From Caprimulgus europaeus (lineage: Eukaryota > Chordata > Aves > Caprimulgiformes > Caprimulgidae), in the NCBI GenBank assembly GCA_907165065.1, contig OU015524.1, positions 40,925,295 to 40,989,294 of the forward strand: a stretch of DNA of 64,000 nt. The letters are read 5' to 3'. Position 1 is the stretch's first letter. Each line of letters begins with the position of its first letter. The position numbers and the translations under genes are program-made. The notes below the pieces were generated by a model. It searched no databases and was not told where the DNA came from. It saw only the letters and a program-made list of their open reading frames with translations. Below, piece by piece: positions 1-13,447 of the stretch.

Positions 1-1182
1 GAGCAGCAGACCTAGCATTAAGTCCATGCCATTATTTCTAAGGTATAGCCAGTACCTAACATAGGCCTGAGATTAATATTAGTCACATATAGTGACACAT
101 TTCTCTTTTTGATGTCAGAGAAAACATATCTTAAAAGCCTTCATTTTCTTTCCACCTGCCTGGAAAGTGTCTAATTTTAATAATTTTGAAACTTCTGTCC
201 ACAACAGACTATGGAACTGAGTGAAAATTGCTTAGGAGGATTAGGGCCTTAGTCAAAAAGCAGTAACAAATCAAGCTAAATCGGGGAATTCCGTTCCTTC
301 CAGGCAAAAGAGATTAAGAAGCTGTTCTTGTTTGAAAAGAAATGTCATGCTCCTGATTAAAATATTCATAAAAGAACTCATCACTTTCCTGAATTGTGAT
401 CTCTGTTTAAAACCCATAATTTTACACTTGTTAAAAAGGGACAAACAGGTACTAAAACAGTAAATCCCCTGAAACATTCTCAAACCTGCACCAAATACAG
501 TAGGAGCAGAGTAGCTTGCTGTAAAATTATCTCTTTTAGGTAGTGAGCAAGGACAGCTGATATCTTGTTGTTACAAATGATTCACTTTTCTCCCTGAGTT
601 ACCCATTAATGTAATTTAAATGAAATGTGTAAAAAATGCCTGTTGGGTACTTGTTGAGATTCATATTAATTCAGAAGATAATGGAGGAAGTATCCTTTCC
701 TCCTAAAAATCATCTATATACTTCTTAACTATAACAAATTGAAGAAAACTTTTTATTTCCTCCAAAACCAATATTTGTGTGATTTAATACACTAAGACAA
801 ATTATCCAGTATGGGTATGTCTGGTAAGAACAGCAGCAATGTTAAGGGCAAGTGTGGGTTTAAGATAATTCACTGATGATGTAAAATTCAGAAATAAGTA
901 TAATTTCCGGATTTAGGAATTTCATGCCATTGTTTCCTAATAGCAAACTAGGAAAAAAAGTAATCTTTAAATCTTTTAAACCTTGTCACACATGCCACAC
1001 CTTTTGCTTCTCTATTTATTTTTTCAAATGAGATTCTGTCTCCATTAATCTCATTTTATCTGTTTATATTTTAAAATTGTATTTTATGTAGTCTGAACAT
1101 GATCCTCAGCATCTGAGCCAGTAGGTAATATTATCGGCTGTCTAGGGTCATGCAGCGGATACTTGTGGTTATTTGTTCTGGG

Positions 1183-1205
1183 TTTGCTTTGCTTTGCTTT
1201 GCTTT
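1183..1205. repeat. (TTTGC)n microsatellite
   Basis: Four tandem TTTGC units followed by a degenerate TTTGC/TTTTGC-rich stretch. Simple sequence repeat in an intron. Confidence 0.85.
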
Positions 1206-1687
1206 CATTGCTTTTGCTTTTAATGACTTTTCCATCCTATCCTTCAAGATCAGCCTCAAAGACTCGGCAAAATACTGAATTTAACTTGGCTAAGGTGGTG
1301 CAATCCTTCATTTCACACTTCGTGTGCTATACTTCTGGGCCAGTCACTTGTTTAGCCAGAGAACACTTCTGTCTGCTTTATCATAATATTTTCAGAATTT
1401 TTTAAAACATCTCCAGGAAATGAATGTGAATCATGCCATCCAACTTCTCTAGTGAGGTATCTGAATACAATTTTCACGTCTTCTTTTGCACCTGCTTCAT
1501 TGTATATCTTTACAAGGGAGTTACCTCTCCAGCAGACAGGGAATGCAGCCAAAGCAGCAACTGGCAGTCTCAGACAATTGCACTTCTGGTAATGAAACAA
1601 AGCTTTGTACAATATTTTATTTTCAGAAAATGGTTATAATGCTTACGATCCATACTTCCATCTGTTTGAGGCAGATATTTATAAACC

Positions 1688-1711
1688 ATATATATATATA
1701 TATACATATAG
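1688..1711. repeat. (TA)n microsatellite
   Basis: About ten alternating TA units with one interruption by C. Simple repeat in an intron. Confidence 0.85.
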
Positions 1712-4700
1712 TCTGCTAACTAAGACCTTTATGGAAGAATATGTACCCACATTATTTAACATTGTTATTTAGTCTGATATTTCAGTAAAGGTGGGACAGA
1801 TGGGGAAAAAGCCAGCTTTCTTGCAACAGTGCAAAAAACTGCAAGTGCTCAAGATAAAATAGGATTATGAATTGGTCAGAAATTGTGAAATAGCTAACTC
1901 ATGAGATGGTGGAAGGACACAGAAAAATGAGATTATGTTATGCTTTTTAGTAAGACCCAGTTCTGGCAGCAACAAAGAAAATAAGCTGAAGTAGTAAGGA
2001 TAAGGATTTTTTTTTTAATAAGTGCAATATTTATGCATTGATTTTTATTTCTATGTGAATTAAATTTCCTACTTTAATCCAAACCATTCTGTCAAGGATC
2101 TTCTTATAAGTCAAAAGGCAGATAATCAATTTCTAAATGCTATCTATATTTACCATCAACATTTTGAGAGACATGTCGTCAGACTTTCCTGTTCTCACTT
2201 CTTTTCAGTTGAATAACCTAAATTCTTCTGTATGGAATCCATAAAACAGCAGTTTCCTGGCTTTTGGGGTGAAAAACTTTGCGAAAGCAATAAGAAGACT
2301 GAGTATTTAGCATAGGGGCAACAAACTAGATAAATTTAACAGGTTACCTTCTGTGTTGCAAATAGTGGGATCTTCACATACACAAAAATCATATTAATAC
2401 AACCTTAATTAAAAGTAATACTAAATTAAGAGTCATTAGAAATTAAATTGACCTTCAAGAATAATTAAGCATATAACTTCCATGCAGTAGTATATTCTTT
2501 AGTACAGCTCCTATTTTAGTTTCACATTACTTTTCTCAAAAATTTAATTTCAACATCCTTTTCATATTCATTTTGCATGTTATGTATTTCTCTGACACAA
2601 AGACCACTAAAATAATTGTGGGTTTTTTAAACAGTATGATAAACAGTATGCTGTTTTCTTAAAGTGAAAGCCCAGCTTTGCACTAGATCTATTCTTAAAC
2701 AGGCAAGTATGTGAGAACATGAGAATCCCTGTCAAGATTCAAGATGCTTTGTCTACTATGGATTAATTTTATGGTGAAATTTATTAGTGTTATATTTCTT
2801 GAAAATTTGTCTGTATCTGTTTTTCTCCTGTTCCAAGCAGCTCCTTGGTTTCTACAGCCACTGGAATTCTTTGTGTGTCTGACACTACTCAGGAAAAAGA
2901 TCTGAACTCTAGTTTGAGAAGACAAATAGGTATAAACAGGAAACTGGTACAGCGTAGGTTCCTTGTTTTGGAAAAATGCTGAAAATCTTTGAAAGTTTAA
3001 GTGATCCTAAGTTTGATGCTATGGGAGACTTCCCATATCTTAATTTGAAAATGATCTGAGTTTTACCATGCTACAAATATAATTGGAGCTTGATCAAACT
3101 AATTGATCAAATGTCTCTCCCTTGTCTAATGGTCTTTGAACCTTATTTGTCTTGTCCAAACAAGAGAAACAACTTGTAGTTAAACTTCTATCCATTAATT
3201 GCACTCCTTGCCATATTTTGATTAAGTCTACAGCAGAACAATAGTGGAACTACTGTTATTTTGATACTAGTCAGTGACCTTCAAATAAATCCTTGAATAA
3301 AACATGTATTGATTTTACTAATAGGTCAAAAAGGCAAGTTTTCTGTCCTTCACGTGGGCCTGTCTATAGTGGATTTAACTTTATGCTTAAATGCTTATGC
3401 CTTTCTCTGCGGTTTATAAAAAATTCATTATTTCTGCATCAATATATTTCTAGTGGATGATACAGTCAGGTTTATTGCTCATTCCTCTCAATTTAATAAA
3501 TAAGTCTTTTTATCTCCATTCTTTAATGAACCAAAATGAAATTAGTTAACAAAGATGTGTATTGAGCATTAAATTCATTCTATGCTGTCTGCATAATTCC
3601 CTACTAAAACCTTCAACAGAAGAGAACACTTAATCCTAAAAAAGCTTTTATTAATTCTTATGAATTAAGACAATCTATTCCTTTGAAGGAAGCAGTCCAA
3701 TAAGATTTAACATTGAACATTCTGTGGCCTGAAATACCAATTCAGTGAATGAAAAAAAAATGAAAATATGTATTTACTTAATTAAAAGCCAACAGGTGAT
3801 ACAGGCAGGTTTTAAAAGTTAAGCTGTGTATGTCTCATTTGTTTCTATACTACTTGTCTGTAGATTGCTATATTCAGGGCTATTTGCAACATATTGTTGC
3901 GTGTATCATATGTTTTAAAATAGATTCATATCAAGGAATATAACCAAATGTGAGGCTATTCTATGCAAGTCCAGTTCTAAGTTGTATTTGCTTATTTCAG
4001 TGTCACACTGAATCCATACATTGTAATTATTTACCCTACTTGTGTTCCATAAAGATAGTATTTAGTAGCATAACACATCTCTTTAAGAAACATAATGAAA
4101 AGGATGAAGAAATTAGGGAAAATATCTAATGCGTTAGTAGAACAAGCAGGCTTTAATCATTTTTCCCCGATTATCTGCCAAATTTATGAGGCATCTGGGA
4201 ATGAAATCTGAAGCACGCTGCTACAGAATTTGTACTTGAGAACAATCTTGGGATTTGCTTCCTAACCATTAAATATGATTTATAGGTGTTAATGAGAAGA
4301 TATAGCTGTACTTCCCAGATGAGCTAATTTCTACCTGAAGAGTGAGTCCATAGGAAACACTAGGAAAAATGGGAGCTAATTTTAGAGAAGTTTGGTCTGG
4401 AGTTCTAAGGAGGTGAAAATTTGGTAGAAGCTGTATACAAAGTCATCATGAAATTTATATACGAAGTTATCATGGCCATAATGGGCTGGAATCCAAATAC
4501 TTGTCTTTCTGTATTTTCTTCTTCTTAGAACTGTAATGCAAATGGGATCTCTGTAAAAGCACTCTAACTTATTGGCAGGTATCACAAGTCCAATTACAGT
4601 GCCTGTGTGTCAGTCACACCTGAATCAAAAAGACATGTTTCCAGAGAGATAGTTGTGCTAAAAGTAATTGTGCTGCAGCTGGGAATACGATACTATTTAA

Positions 4701-6227
4701 AAACAAACAAACAAAAAATCTATGACACACATACATAAACTTGGAAATCCAAGTAGAGAGAAGCAAAGTTGGTGCTGGTCTCTTCTTTTACATGTTAGTC
4801 TCTTGATACTTTTGTAAAACCTGCAGTGCCACTACATATACAAGAAGAAAAAAAACCCACTTTCTGATATCATAAATTTCAACTGTGCAATAAAGACTGT
4901 ACTAATTAAGTAGCTAGAACCTGAAGTGGAGATACCCACCCAACTTAGTTTAGAGTTTTTTATTGTTGGATTATTTTATGTTTGTGGTACATGGGGCATA
5001 AGTTGCAATTTTTTTTTTTTATAAAGTCCATCACTTGTATCCTAGTAATTAAACTCATCATAATATTTTTCCTCTTTCTTCAGACGTCTGCTAATTTACT
5101 TGGGATCTTATGATTAGAGATGCTGTCAAGAGAAATCCCAATGCTTGCACACTTGATTTCTCAGAGTTATTTTCAAAGAACTGCTGAACTGAATCGAAGT
5201 TTTAATAGAGCCATAGACTTTTGGAGAGGCTAATAAAGTTCCTAAGAGTGTTTCAGATTAACTATACCTCATTGATTGTGAATTAAACCCATGATAAAGT
5301 GCTTCAGTTGTAAGTAACAGCATTTTTTTTTTCTAACCAAAAGGAAGTGGTTCCTCTAGCCCGGTTCCTGTAGCCCACTCTCTGTAATCACTGTTTTGGC
5401 TTTACTGCCTTAGGTGGTGTAACAGGAGCCAGTGAGATCTCTCCCAGCAGCAGTATCAATACACGTTCCTACAAATTTGCAGATTCTGGCAACTATGGCT
5501 ACTGGGTTTACTTTTTTGTCACTTAGTTGAGGCTGATTGAGCTAATAATTATAAAGTGAGCTACATTTTAAACAGCTTTTAAGTCCTATCAGATAACCAC
5601 CTGGAAAAGAGTTTTCTGAAATTTGTAAGGCTTGGAAACGTGCAGCCCTTCTTTAACTCAAATTTAAGAGAACAACAGTTTTTACAAATCCTGTTAAAAG
5701 AGCTGACCACTTGTACTTGGCACATTTGAAATGTTTCTCTGAGACTTTCTCTTGCACCAGTGAAGTCATTAATAGTGCAGCTTTTCTGCTGCAAAGCCGT
5801 TTTACTCACTGACCCTAAAGTGTGTAAAATGAGGTAAAGCCTCCAAATAATCTATACCTAAATATCAACCTTTCCTTATAAGCCTTAGCAGACACTACAC
5901 ACTCCAACTTTATTTCCATCTCTAGGAAATGAAACATTGGTGCATTGCAGGAGAATATATCCTGTGTTTTTCTCTGCGAGAACCTCAGTTTTAGCCATTA
6001 CTCACAACTTATTTAATATAGGATTTTAATGTCTCCTTTGATGCTAGGATTTGTATGAGAAAAAATAAACTTTCCCACATAACTGGTGTCAGACTGGGTA
6101 TTCCTCCAGCTGATAACTCCTTTGGGTTTTTTTAGCTGAGTACTAATGGAACTTTTTTCTTTGCCTTATTTCTTTTTTATAATCTTTCATGCTCTTATTG
6201 AACTTATCAATCTTACATGCTTCTATT

Positions 6228-6818
6228 GATCAGTGATGAGTGGTGTCCCTCAGGGGTCCATATTGGGACCAGTAAAATTTAACGTCTTCATCAATGACAT
6301 AGACATTGGGATCAAGTGCACCCTCAGCAAGTGGTCTGACAACACCAAGCTGAGTGCTGCAGTTGACACGCCTGAGGGACAGGATGCCATCCAGAGGGAC
6401 CTGGACAAGCTGGAGAAGTGGGTCCATGTGAACCTTATGAGGTTCAACAAAGCCAAGTGCAAGGTCCTGCACCTGGGTCAAGGCAATCCCCAGTATCAAT
6501 ACAGGCTGGGGGATGAAGGGAGAGCAGCCCTGTGGACAAGGATTTGGGGGTACTGGTGGATGAAAAGCTGGACATGAGCCAGCAATGAGCGCTTGCAGCC
6601 CAGAAAGCCAACCGTACCCTGGGCTGCATCAAAAGAAGCACGGTCAGCAAGTTGAGGGAGGTGATTCTCCCCCTCTACTCTGCCCAGAAAAACGATCAGA
6701 GGGATGGAAACATTCAAGGCCAGGTTCCATGGGGTTCTGAACAACCTGATCTAGTTGAAGGGGGGTTGAACTAGATAACATTTAAGGGTCCCTTGGCCCA
6801 AATCATTCTATGATTCTT
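6228..6818 (+). mobile_element. CR1 LINE fragment, 5' truncated with an internal deletion
   Basis: The + strand frame at 6,233-6,577 encodes part of a CR1 ORF2 reverse transcriptase: [10 protein letters not shown], then FNVFINDID, then [20 protein letters not shown], all typical of CR1. The catalytic box that reads FADDTKL in active CR1 is WSDNTKL here, so the active site is lost. After the stretch resembling CLPLYSAL-type CR1 sequence (near 6,670-6,685) the element jumps directly to its 3' tail (GGATGGAAACATTCAAGGCC region), leaving out the rest of the ORF2 end. The 3' terminus carries the CR1-type ATTCTATGATTCT repeat at about 6,806-6,818. It is broken and not mobile. Confidence 0.93.
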
Positions 6819-7761
6819 ATTCTCCCCTTGATTTTTAACTATGCACAGTTCAGCTAGCTACACAAGTAAACTGGAATATAAAAACTACAAATAAAAATGA
6901 ACTCTAGTTTCTGCTTAGTATATACACATTAGTTTCCTTTCCCTACTTTTGAAGTGATTGATAGGAATGGTGACTGCTGAGGGTTAGAAGACTCCTTTCC
7001 TAGAAAAATGACAGAAATAGGAACAATGACAGAAATAGCAGAATAGATTGTTGCAGAAGGCAATGCTAACATTTGACACTCAGGAAATTTCAAATTTTAA
7101 GATTACTATATTTGTGATAGTCTGCTATTACAAATAATATAAAAGACAGCTTTCAGTCTCTGCCTTGTCTTTATGTTTGTGTCTGACTTTATCTTTCCCA
7201 AGTAGAAACCAAGATCTGTCATGTTTGTATCCACATCCATGATTTAAATTTATAGTGTTTAAATTTTGAAAGCCTAGAGATCTTGAAATTTAGTGCTTTG
7301 CAATTAAATGTACCAAGTTAGCCCATGCTTGCAAAAGAAATAAAAAGTTGTATTTTATAGTGTACTGACACTGAAAAGCAATGAAATTGTGTAAGGGATG
7401 TGAATCAATCTGCCTAAATATTTACTGCTTTAATGCACCCTGAATTTATGGGTGTGCATATTTAAATGAGGTAATTATTTTAAATAGCACCTATGCGTTT
7501 TTAGCTAAAGAGGCTTCGAAATTACATTTCCTTAAATTATCAGTCGATTTGTGTGCATGGGTTGAGTGCACACCACAGGCTGCCAGAGACTAGAGGCAAC
7601 AGTAAGGAAGCAAATACCAGTCTTGTCTTTCCATTCTGCTGTTGAGAGGAGAAGGCAGAGTGATGAATTTCACACTGCCATGAATACTTGATTGGAGTAT
7701 TCTGTAAGGTGAATTATTTGAATTTCAGTCCCTGCAGCTTGTGAAGATCGTAGGCTATACC

Positions 7762-8430
7762 ATAGAAGTGTAGACTGAGAGGGACCTCTGGAGGTCCTCT
7801 AGTCCAACCTCCTGCTCACAGCAGTGCTAACTTCAAAGTTGAGTAAGATTGTCCAGGCCCTTGATTAAATGAGCTTTGAGAATCACCAAGGATGGGGATT
7901 CCACAAGCTCTCTTAAGCAACTTCTTCCTTTTATTATGATGAATATTTCTTTATAGCTAACTGGAATTTCCTTTACTGCAATTTCTGACTATTGCCTCCT
8001 GTCCTTTCATGGTGCACCTCTGGAACAGGTCTAGCTCTGCAAGCCCCCATTAGGCAGCAGAAGACAACAGTTAGCTCTCCCCTTTTGCAAGCAGAAAAAA
8101 ATCTGTTCCTCCACTGTGCTTTTACATTTTTAATATATTTCTTGTGTTGTTTGTGGGGCCCAGAACTAGCCTTGGTATTCCAGATGTATCCTCATGATGC
8201 TAAGTAGAAAGAAATAATCGCCTCCTTTGCCTGCTGGCTGTGCTATTGCTAATGCAGCTGGGTATGTGGTTTGTCTGCATTGCTACAAGGTCATGCTGCT
8301 GACTCATGTTCAGCTTCTCCCTCAGATCATTTTCTACAGAACAGCAATACACACAGATAGTTCCCAGCCTATTGCAATGCATGAGCTTATTCCCTCCCAC
8401 ATACATCAGTGTATTTGTCTCGGATGCAAG
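7762..8430 (-). mobile_element. Old, heavily diverged CR1 LINE fragment
   Basis: Read on the minus strand this is the 3' part of a CR1. The 3' end is marked by the TCTAGTCCAACCTCCTGCTCACAGCAG-type segment at about 7,799-7,825 (shown in part: CTAGTCCAACCTCCTGCTCA). Further in come CR1-like matches around GGCCCAGAACTAG (8,157-8,169), AATGCAGCTGGGTATG (8,252-8,267) and GACTCATGTTCAGCTTCTCC (8,301-8,320). No long reading frame survives, and divergence is clearly greater than in the two neighbouring CR1 copies, so it is probably the oldest insertion of the three. The left boundary (minus-strand 5' end, near 8,430) is uncertain by tens of bases. Confidence 0.82.
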
Positions 8431-10202
8431 AAAACTTCTAGTTATTCTGGCTTAAGTAAATTCACACTTAAATTTCCATATTCTTTAAGAAAGAAAAAAA
8501 AAACAAAACTTAAACTAGTGTCATTATAAACATTAATTTACTTTCTGTTGAGTATTTCACACTTATTAGAATTACATCATAGAAAAGAGATTTTTACACA
8601 AAAAGATGTTGATAGCAATTGATTTTAGCTATGTGTCCAGGCAATAAAAAGAGCCCTTGGAGTTTGCAACTTTGTACAGCAAACAGACTATGAGTATTAA
8701 GTATTATGCACTATTTTGATGGAAATATACCATGGCTAAAGCATCCCATTTGATGTAAACAGTTAATTCTTCCACAGAGTTGCTACATATGGAAAAAAAA
8801 TAATTCAGTGTTAGCACTATTACAAGGGCTTAATTAATTAATTCACTGTTGCCACAGTTAGCAGGGAAAGATATTAATATCAAGTGGATTTTTTAATCTA
8901 AATTTACTCTCAGGTAGTGGTTGTTTTCAAATATTGGCTGTAGCCACATCCAAGCATGTAGGTTCTTGGATCTGGAGTTCTTGGACCTCCTCTCCTTGCA
9001 GAGTTGTTTGGCTTGGAATTCATACTAATGTGACTATGCAGTAATTGAAGTAGGAATTAAAAATTCTTCTCCGCGTGTTTTTTTATATTACTTATCTGTG
9101 TCCTTTTATCTCAGCAATGAATTTATCATGACTGGACTGACATGTCCCTTGCTGTAAATGAATACAATGGCATTTGTACTTTGAGATAAGGGCATGCTAA
9201 CAGATGGATGAAAAGAAACTAAGTGTCCTTTGAATATATGATAGTTTTTCAGCCAGCTATTTAAAAACAGATGATGGACAAATGCTACCCTGGTTATAAT
9301 CTTGCTGTATGATAATTTTGACAAGGTCACAAGACTTTCCTCTGTATGTGTGGAGAGGTAACTGTTTTCATATAGAATATTAGTCCTGAAATAAATAAAC
9401 ATTCTATTTACACATATAGAAGTCTTCCAGGAAATCTGTTTGAAAACTATTTACAGTATTAGTATGCAAATTATATACTACACACTAAATAGGAATCTTG
9501 TAGCAGAGCACTCTGACAGGCATCTCACTACTTGAACTATGGTAGTCCAGTTAAAAAAGCAACACAAAAAAGAAAACACAGCTGGATATAATTGTATCCA
9601 CATACTTATTATGTTAATGAGGGCATATGAATAAAATGAAATGTTGTCCAGCAAAGTTTTTTCCACAAAGACTCTGAGTTATTTTAGCAAAATGTTCAAA
9701 TAATGCAAGCTTTTGTGTTTGTTTTAATTGAAAATATGTTTGATATTTATTCCTAAAAATTGCCAGATGAAGTGTAGCAGCGCAGAGAAATGATAAATCC
9801 CATCTCATATCAGGTATCATGTTAATAAATACTCTTCAGATGAAAGAAACATAAATTATGGCCCCAATTACATTAAGTACTTCCAGTGATATAATTTAAA
9901 TCAAATAATGAGAACGGTATTGTATAGTGGTAGTACTATATGTCTTAAACTGCTGTTGTTAGCCCAGGTTGTCAGAGTAGTGATACACTCTAGCTGCCAT
10001 CTGTTTTGTACTGAAGCTTCCTGATGCTTCCCTGCCTGTGCCTTCTTGCTGCTGCTCTCCCATCAGCTTCCCTTCAGTCACACCTTGGTCCAATTTTTGC
10101 CCTCACAGCCTCTCGTGGGTGCCCCTGCTGAAGTGTGCCATGGCAGCTTTACTTCCACGTTAGAGGTTTTAAACAGCCAGGTGTCAGTAAGAATCCACTA
10201 GA

Positions 10203-11270
10203 TCACAGAATTACAGAATGGTCGAGATTGGAAGGAACCTCTGAAGGTCATCTAGTCCAACCACCCTGCTCAAGCAGGGACTCCTAGAGCACATGAACCA
10301 GGATTTTGTCAAGATGATTTTTTAATATCTCCAGGGAGGGAGATGCCACAACCTCTCTGGGCAGCCTGTTCCAGTGCTCTGTCACCCTCACAGTAGAGAA
10401 GTTCTTCCTTATGTTCAGGTGGAACTTCCTGGGCTGCAGTTTATGCCCGTTGCCTCTCATCCTATTGTTGGGTGCCAATGAGAAGAGTCTGGCCCCATCA
10501 TCTAGACACTCTCCCTTTCGGTATTTATAAACATTAATCAGATCCCTTCTGAGTCACCTTTTTTCCAGGCTGAACAGGCCCAGCTCCCTCAGCCTTTCCT
10601 CATATGAAAAATGCTCCAGTCCTTTAACCATCTTAGTCGCACTTCGCTCCAAGAGTTCCATGTCCTTCCTGCTCTGGGGAGCCCAGAACTGGACACAATA
10701 CTCCAGGTGGGGCCTCACCAGGGCAGAGTAGAGGGGGAGGATCACCTCTTGACCTGCTGGTACCACTCTTCCTAATACAACCCAGGATACCATGAGCCTT
10801 CCTGGTCACAAGAGCACACTGCTGGCTCATATTTAACTTGTTGCTCACCAGGACTTCCAGGTCCTTCTCTGCAGGGCTGCTTTCCAGGAGGTCAGCCCCC
10901 AACCTGTACTGGTGCAAGGGTTATTTCTTCCCATATGCAGGACCCTGAACTTTCCCTTGTTGAACCTCATAAGGTTCCCCTCCACCCATCTCTCCAGCCT
11001 GTCGAGGTCCCTCCGAACGGCAGCGCAGCCATCTGGTGTATCCAACACTCCTCCCAGTTCAGTATCATCAGCAAATTTGCTGAGGAGGCACTCTGTTCCT
11101 TCATCTAAGTCACTGATGAATAGGTTGGACACTGGACCCAGTATTGACCCCTGGGGGACACCACTTGATACAGGCCTCCAACTTGATTCCACACCACCAG
11201 TGACAACCCTCTGAGCTCTGTTATTCATTCAGTTCTCAATCCACCTCACCATCTAATATCAAGCCCACAC
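10203..11270 (-). mobile_element. CR1 LINE fragment, relatively well preserved 3' half
   Basis: On the minus strand this encodes the end of CR1 ORF2 in three adjacent open pieces: 10,845-11,228 ([10 protein letters not shown], then FADDTELGG with both catalytic aspartates present, then [16 protein letters not shown]), 10,554-10,793 ([20 protein letters not shown], then [15 protein letters not shown]) and 10,284-10,478 ([14 protein letters not shown], then [10 protein letters not shown]). The pieces lie in different frames, so the ORF is frameshifted. The short CR1 3' UTR follows, ending in the ATTCTGTAATTCTGTGAT tail at about 10,203-10,220 (plus-strand coordinates). It is truncated at its 5' end near 11,270, the usual outcome of target-primed insertion. 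It is not mobile on its own. Confidence 0.95.
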
Positions 11271-13372
11271 AATGCTGTAAAAGGTCAGTACTGGGTTGGA
11301 TCTCTTTCGAACCAGCAAGAGCTTCACCTTTGTTTCATTCCTAAAAATCTCCCAGAATTTCTTGTTGTGTCCCTTGCATCGATCTGCACAGCTCTGACAT
11401 GTAAGTTACCTGGGCAAAGTGCTAGATCTGTTCATACCAATTTACTGCTGGTGGACTTGAAATCTTTGAAAAAAAGAGACTTTGGATAAGGTTAATACCT
11501 CTCTTTTTTTGGCCTTTCCTCCCCCCCCACCTTTTTTTAGGACATGCTTTTAACAAACTATAAGTGAAAACTAAACAAACAACAGTTTGTGCCTTATGTA
11601 AGTGTGCCTGCTACTCAAATGACTGCATTCAAGGGCTGTAGATATTGTTAAAAGCCCATGCCTTCTTCACTGCCAGCTGCTGCCATAATCCTAAAGTAGA
11701 TGTATTGTTTTCTTTTTAACTTTATAGCTCAGTGTACTGCCCTGTGAAATTGCCTTCTGCCTTTAAATTGACAGTAATGCAGAATTCTGTATTTTTCAAC
11801 CTGCCATTGTCTCTGAGAATTCCAAGTTATTCTGAGTGAATAATCTACCATTTTTGTTTACAAGCACAAAGTGTACCTTCCCAAATCTTGCTCAACAGAC
11901 ATATCAGATACAATCTTGAGAATATTATCTAGGTGCCTATTTTTATTCTTAATGATGAGGAACTGTTTATACTGCAAATTTAATATGATCTAACACACAT
12001 TAATGTATTACTTTGAAGTAAAAACTTATTTATTAATTGAAAAATCATACTGGATTAAAACACCAGTCTACTATTAAAAATATTTTCCAGAGGAAAAGTC
12101 CCATTAGCCCGTTTAGTTAAATATATTTGTTTCTTGGCTCTGCCTATGTAAGAAATGGCTAAAATCTGTCTGTGAAGTTTTACAGCGACATCAAGCATTT
12201 TACAGTATGGTAAGAAGGCAAAACTTATATCATTAGTGTGATAATAAGTCCAGATTTTTTTGTCTGGCAAGTAAATTCTACATCTAGCTGATCCAATTAA
12301 AAAAAAACCCCAAACCAAAAAACAACCCTAACTTGCTTTCACTAAAACTCTGCTCCCGCTATAGAGCAGATTTTGTGCTTCCCACTCTCTGTTGCAAACG
12401 TAATCCTTCTAAAATCAATAGTTAAAACTAACCTTAGAGCATAGCATTTATTGTTAGATTTTTCCAGCAATGGGTAAAGAACAGATTTCTGCACAGAGTT
12501 TGTACTTAGAGGGGAGTGTCAAAGGAAGATGAATTAGAAGTGCTTGTGTCCCTGGGGATGCTACAGAGTTGTGAGAATGAATCTTTGAAGGCCAAATCAG
12601 ATGCATTGAGAGTCATTCTGTTTAGACTGCCAGTCTCCTGGTTAGGCCACTGAAGCCTCATTTTTTCTTTTCTGAAGAAACAAATCCCATTTTGGCACTT
12701 CTTTTTTCACCTTTTTTTAAAAAAGATCATCTTTTCAAAAGTGACCCAAAACCAGATGCATTTGAAGGGAGCCTGGGGTTCACAAGTGAGGTGGGTATTG
12801 CACAATTCTATTTATTTTGCCTCATTAGGTCAACCATGCTTCTTAGAGGGATAGTTAGATTGCACATTATATGGCTTCCTTGGAAAAAACAAAGCAGAAA
12901 CACGTGATTTATTTCTGTATCTTGAGCATTTATTTTGTTTCAAATTCATGATGTCATGAGCTACAAGCATGTCATCTTCAATGTCTTGTTTCTGGATTCC
13001 CAAATACTCCTGTAGCAATTTAATTTTAATGTCTGTGCTGCAAATGTGTCTTATAATATGTATTTGGATATTTTCTACTCCCCAGTACATTGCTTTCAGT
13101 ACTTTCAGCTTAAAGATGTACAAAAAAAATTGTCCTAAAAACCGTCAGAGAGTCCAGCAAACAAGGTTGAATACCAGATGAATATTTCTAAGCCAGACAA
13201 AATGGTATATGAGATGTTTCCTTAGACTCTATGTTATTTAGGTTTTAGGGACTATTGCAGAAGGATATCAAGTTATATCTTAGCCTTACACAATGAAGAG
13301 GAGCATCTCAATGAAAATACTATGGAGTTCCTTCCTTTATCCTTGTACTTTCCTTTCTTTTTCTTTTCATAG

Positions 13373-13447
13373 CCTGGATGTGTAAACACTACTGAAGTGG
13401 ATATAAAAAAATCTTCAAGAATGAGAAATCCACATAAAACAAGAAAG
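13373..13447 (+). CDS. RGS7: RGS7 coding exon: linker after DHEX (25 codons)
   Basis: The acceptor TTTCTTTTTCTTTTCATAG precedes the exon and a strong GTAAGT donor follows. The 25 codons read PGCVNTTEVDIKKSSRMRNP then HKTRK, matching human RGS7 from about residue 204 as I remember it. This is the start of the flexible, basic linker between the DEP/DHEX module and the GGL domain. The exon is in phase 0 at both ends and 75 nt long, so skipping it would keep the frame. Confidence 0.96.

Larger units (their letters stand above)
1..13372 (+). other. RGS7 intron upstream of the first visible exon
   Basis: This is AT-rich intronic DNA with no exon I can recognise; open frames in it are short and unlike known proteins. 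It carries three CR1 LINE pieces (6,228-6,818; 7,762-8,430; 10,203-11,270), a short (TTTGC)n run, a (TA)n run and a doubled 12-bp unit at 2,629-2,652. The intron must start left of the window, because the preceding RGS7 exon (ending ...WDVHRPV in human, from memory) is not seen. Confidence 0.8.
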
